From assembly GCA_000252485.1 (NCBI GenBank), contig JH610620.1:1-38381 (forward strand): DNA of 38,381 nucleotides, read 5' to 3'. Each line of letters opens with the position of its first letter. Position 1 is the stretch's first letter. The notes beneath the pieces are model-generated. The model searched no databases. It was not told where the DNA came from and saw only the letters and a program-made list of their open reading frames with translations. Shown piece by piece: positions 36,358 through 38,381 of this stretch. The translations under genes and the position numbers were made by a program. The stretch comes from Prochloron didemni P4-Papua_New_Guinea (GTDB taxonomy: Bacteria > Cyanobacteriota > Cyanobacteriia > Cyanobacteriales > Prochloraceae).

Positions 36358-38325
36358 TTATTGTTCATTGTTTATTGTTCTTGCTTCTTCTACCCAGCTA
36401 TCAAACATTTCTTGATTGTTTTCAATCCACTCTTGGGCATGGCGACGAATATCTGCTGGAGTACCTTCACCCTTATGAACCAGCCCTTGTTGAGCATTGA
36501 TATCTTCAATGGGAATGTTAATTAGCTCAAAAAAACGTTTGGCAATGGGATTAGCTTCTATAAACTTCTTGTTGGCTAATACGTGGACTTTTTCCACTGC
36601 AAAACCCAGATTTTTACCATTGATAGATGTATCTTCTTCAGTAAATTCTCCCTGTTCTTTGGGTAGAGAAGTAAAAGGAACTTCCAGCCAAACTACATCT
36701 TTACCTGGCTTTAACACCGTGGGTAACCAATAGGGGGTGTAGGTATAATATAAAACCGGTTTTCCCTGTTGCTGTCGAGCTAGGGCATCTGCCATCAAAA
36801 TATCGTATTGTCCTTGTTCGTGTTCCACCGTATCCCTCAGTCCGTAGGCATCCAAATGATGTTCGATCACCAGTTCGCAACCCCAACCAGCATTACAACC
36901 TGTTAAGTTGGCGAGACCGTCACCATCGGAATCAAAAAGTTTAGCAATTTTTGGATCTTTAAGTTGCTCTAAGTTAGTAATATTATATTTGTCAGCAGTT
37001 TTCTTGTCAATTTGATAACCTTGTAAAGCATTATCAATAGAATTTCCAATTCGTTCTAATTTATCTTCTCCCCCGCTTTCTAGATAAAATTTCTTCTGGA
37101 GATTTCTCCAATGAGTGCCGTAAAAATCCAAATCCCCGTTAGCAACAGAAATGTGACCAATGGGAACAGTTACCGCTTTCAAAGGTTTAACTTCATAACC
37201 CAGCTTTTCTAAACCTATATTTATTACTTCCGTGGAAAACATGCCATAGGTTGCCATGCTAGAACTGGGTTGAATTGTTACCCCTTTAGTGGAGGCAATA
37301 TTTAACTTGCTACTTTGTTGATAGGTTAGGAAGCCGATGAACAAAACTGTTATTAGGATTGCCAATCTCAATTTTTGCCCTTTAAATCTGAAGTAAGAAA
37401 AGATAAAACCCATGGGACCCCGTTCTTGCCAAGGAACCTGAGAATTAGTTTTTCCTACTGCCAAAGTAATGCGGTCTAGGACGATGGCCAAGAGAACGAT
37501 ACTCAATCCTCCTACAGCCGCCAGTCCCACGTCCAGACGGTTCACTCCTTGCAACACCATATCTCCCAGTCCCGGCACCGCAATCATGGAAGTGACTACA
37601 GACATGGATAAAGCCATGAGAATTGTTTGGTTCATCCCAGCTAAAATTGTGGGCATGGCCAGAGGAATCTGCACTTCCCACAGCATTTGTAAGGGGGTGG
37701 AACCGAAAGCGATGGCCGCCTCTACTGCTTCTGGAGATACTTGTCTTATACCCAAGTTGGTGAGGCGAATCAAGGGAGGAATGGCAAAAATAATAGTTGC
37801 AATCACCCCAGGTACTTTCCCGATACCAAACAGCATGACTACAGGTACGAGATAAACGAAGGAGGGAAGAGTTTGCATGGCATCCAGGAACGGACGTAAA
37901 TATTGCTCTACTTTTTCGCTTCTAGCATTGATAATACCTACGGGAATGCCTACTATCATGCAAAATACCACCGCCGTTATAATTAGGGACAGAGATACTA
38001 TTGCTTGTTCCCATGCCCCCACAAAACCAATTAAAGTCAAGGCAATTAGGCTATAAATGGCTACTGCTCTCCCTGCCAGTTGCCAAGCTATTAAGACAAT
38101 AATGACCAGAAAAATTAGGGGAGGAATGGCAAGAAAGAGGGATTCGATTCCTTCTAGGGTCCAACTAATGGGACTACGAATAGCTTGGAAGAAAGGACGG
38201 AAGTTGTCCACCAAAAAATTGATGCTGGTGGTAATCCAATCGTCTAGTGGGATGGTATAAAATTGAAAAGGGTTTAAAATGGCATCTAGTCCTTCTGGAC
38301 TGTTAGCAATTAGATTTAAAATCAT
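36358..38325 (-). CDS. proWX: Glycine betaine/proline ABC transporter permease fused to substrate-binding domain
   Basis: 655 aa; permease VVFCMIVGIPVGIINARSEKVEQYLRPFLDAMQTLPSFVYLVPVVMLFGIGKVPG, then OpuAC-like SSSMATYGMFSTEVINIGLEKLGYEVKPLKAV... Confidence 0.92.
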   Translation of the reverse strand: MILNLIANSPEGLDAILNPFQFYTIPLDDWITTSINFLVDNFRPFFQAIRSPISWTLEGIESLFLAIPPLIFLVIIVLIAWQLAGRAVAIYSLIALTLIGFVGAWEQAIVSLSLIITAVVFCMIVGIPVGIINARSEKVEQYLRPFLDAMQTLPSFVYLVPVVMLFGIGKVPGVIATIIFAIPPLIRLTNLGIRQVSPEAVEAAIAFGSTPLQMLWEVQIPLAMPTILAGMNQTILMALSMSVVTSMIAVPGLGDMVLQGVNRLDVGLAAVGGLSIVLLAIVLDRITLAVGKTNSQVPWQERGPMGFIFSYFRFKGQKLRLAILITVLFIGFLTYQQSSKLNIASTKGVTIQPSSSMATYGMFSTEVINIGLEKLGYEVKPLKAVTVPIGHISVANGDLDFYGTHWRNLQKKFYLESGGEDKLERIGNSIDNALQGYQIDKKTADKYNITNLEQLKDPKIAKLFDSDGDGLANLTGCNAGWGCELVIEHHLDAYGLRDTVEHEQGQYDILMADALARQQQGKPVLYYTYTPYWLPTVLKPGKDVVWLEVPFTSLPKEQGEFTEEDTSINGKNLGFAVEKVHVLANKKFIEANPIAKRFFELINIPIEDINAQQGLVHKGEGTPADIRRHAQEWIENNQEMFDSWVEEARTINNEQ

Positions 38326-38330
38326 TTGTT

Positions 38331-38381
38331 TTAAATTTTTGGCATCAGTTGGTAGTTGAGAGTTGATATAAACGCTGGATC
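38331..38381 (-). CDS. C-terminal 16 codons plus stop of the upstream gene (probably proV)
   Basis: Open reading DPAFISTLNYQLMPKI* ending 5 bp before the proWX start; identity from operon convention only. Confidence 0.4.
   Translation of the reverse strand, partial: DPAFISTLNYQLMPKI

Noticed and set aside
37469-37855. Plus-strand ORF over proWX
   Set aside because: Shadow ORF antisense to the permease domain.

Overview
The window is cyanobacterial chromosome (many HIP1-like GCGATCGC sites, FtsH3-type FtsH, ftsQ-ftsZ, FutA-like iron-binding protein, COP23 domain). It mixes housekeeping genes (capD-like, ftsH, ftsZ, ftsQ, ctp, eda, futA, proWX, three tRNAs) with accessory DNA: TA modules, Rpn and DUF559 nucleases, pseudogenes and several dispersed repeat families. 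Most notable: (1) a likely Ni-dependent guanidine hydrolase locus (gdmH-hypA-hypB) divergent from an SSS-family symporter whose upstream region carries two perfect GTA-N8-TAC NtcA-type boxes; (2) a COP23-domain gene followed 8 bp later by an ORF encoding two trypsin-like protease domains, the second preceded by its own lipoprotein-like signal; (3) a 101-102 bp MITE with 5-bp target duplications, one copy splitting an EamA gene whose duplicate nearby preserves the empty site; (4) a 75-bp repeat unit with a TCTATCGATAGA core at four loci, one of which forms the whole hypB / membrane-gene intergenic region; (5) a roughly 206-bp TIR element in two copies, one splitting hypA from hypB; (6) a truncated HicA, a frameshifted ribokinase and other remnants; (7) a TPR gene made of about 19 near-identical 138-bp units. 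All assignments come from reading the sequence and remembered family motifs; no searches were run.
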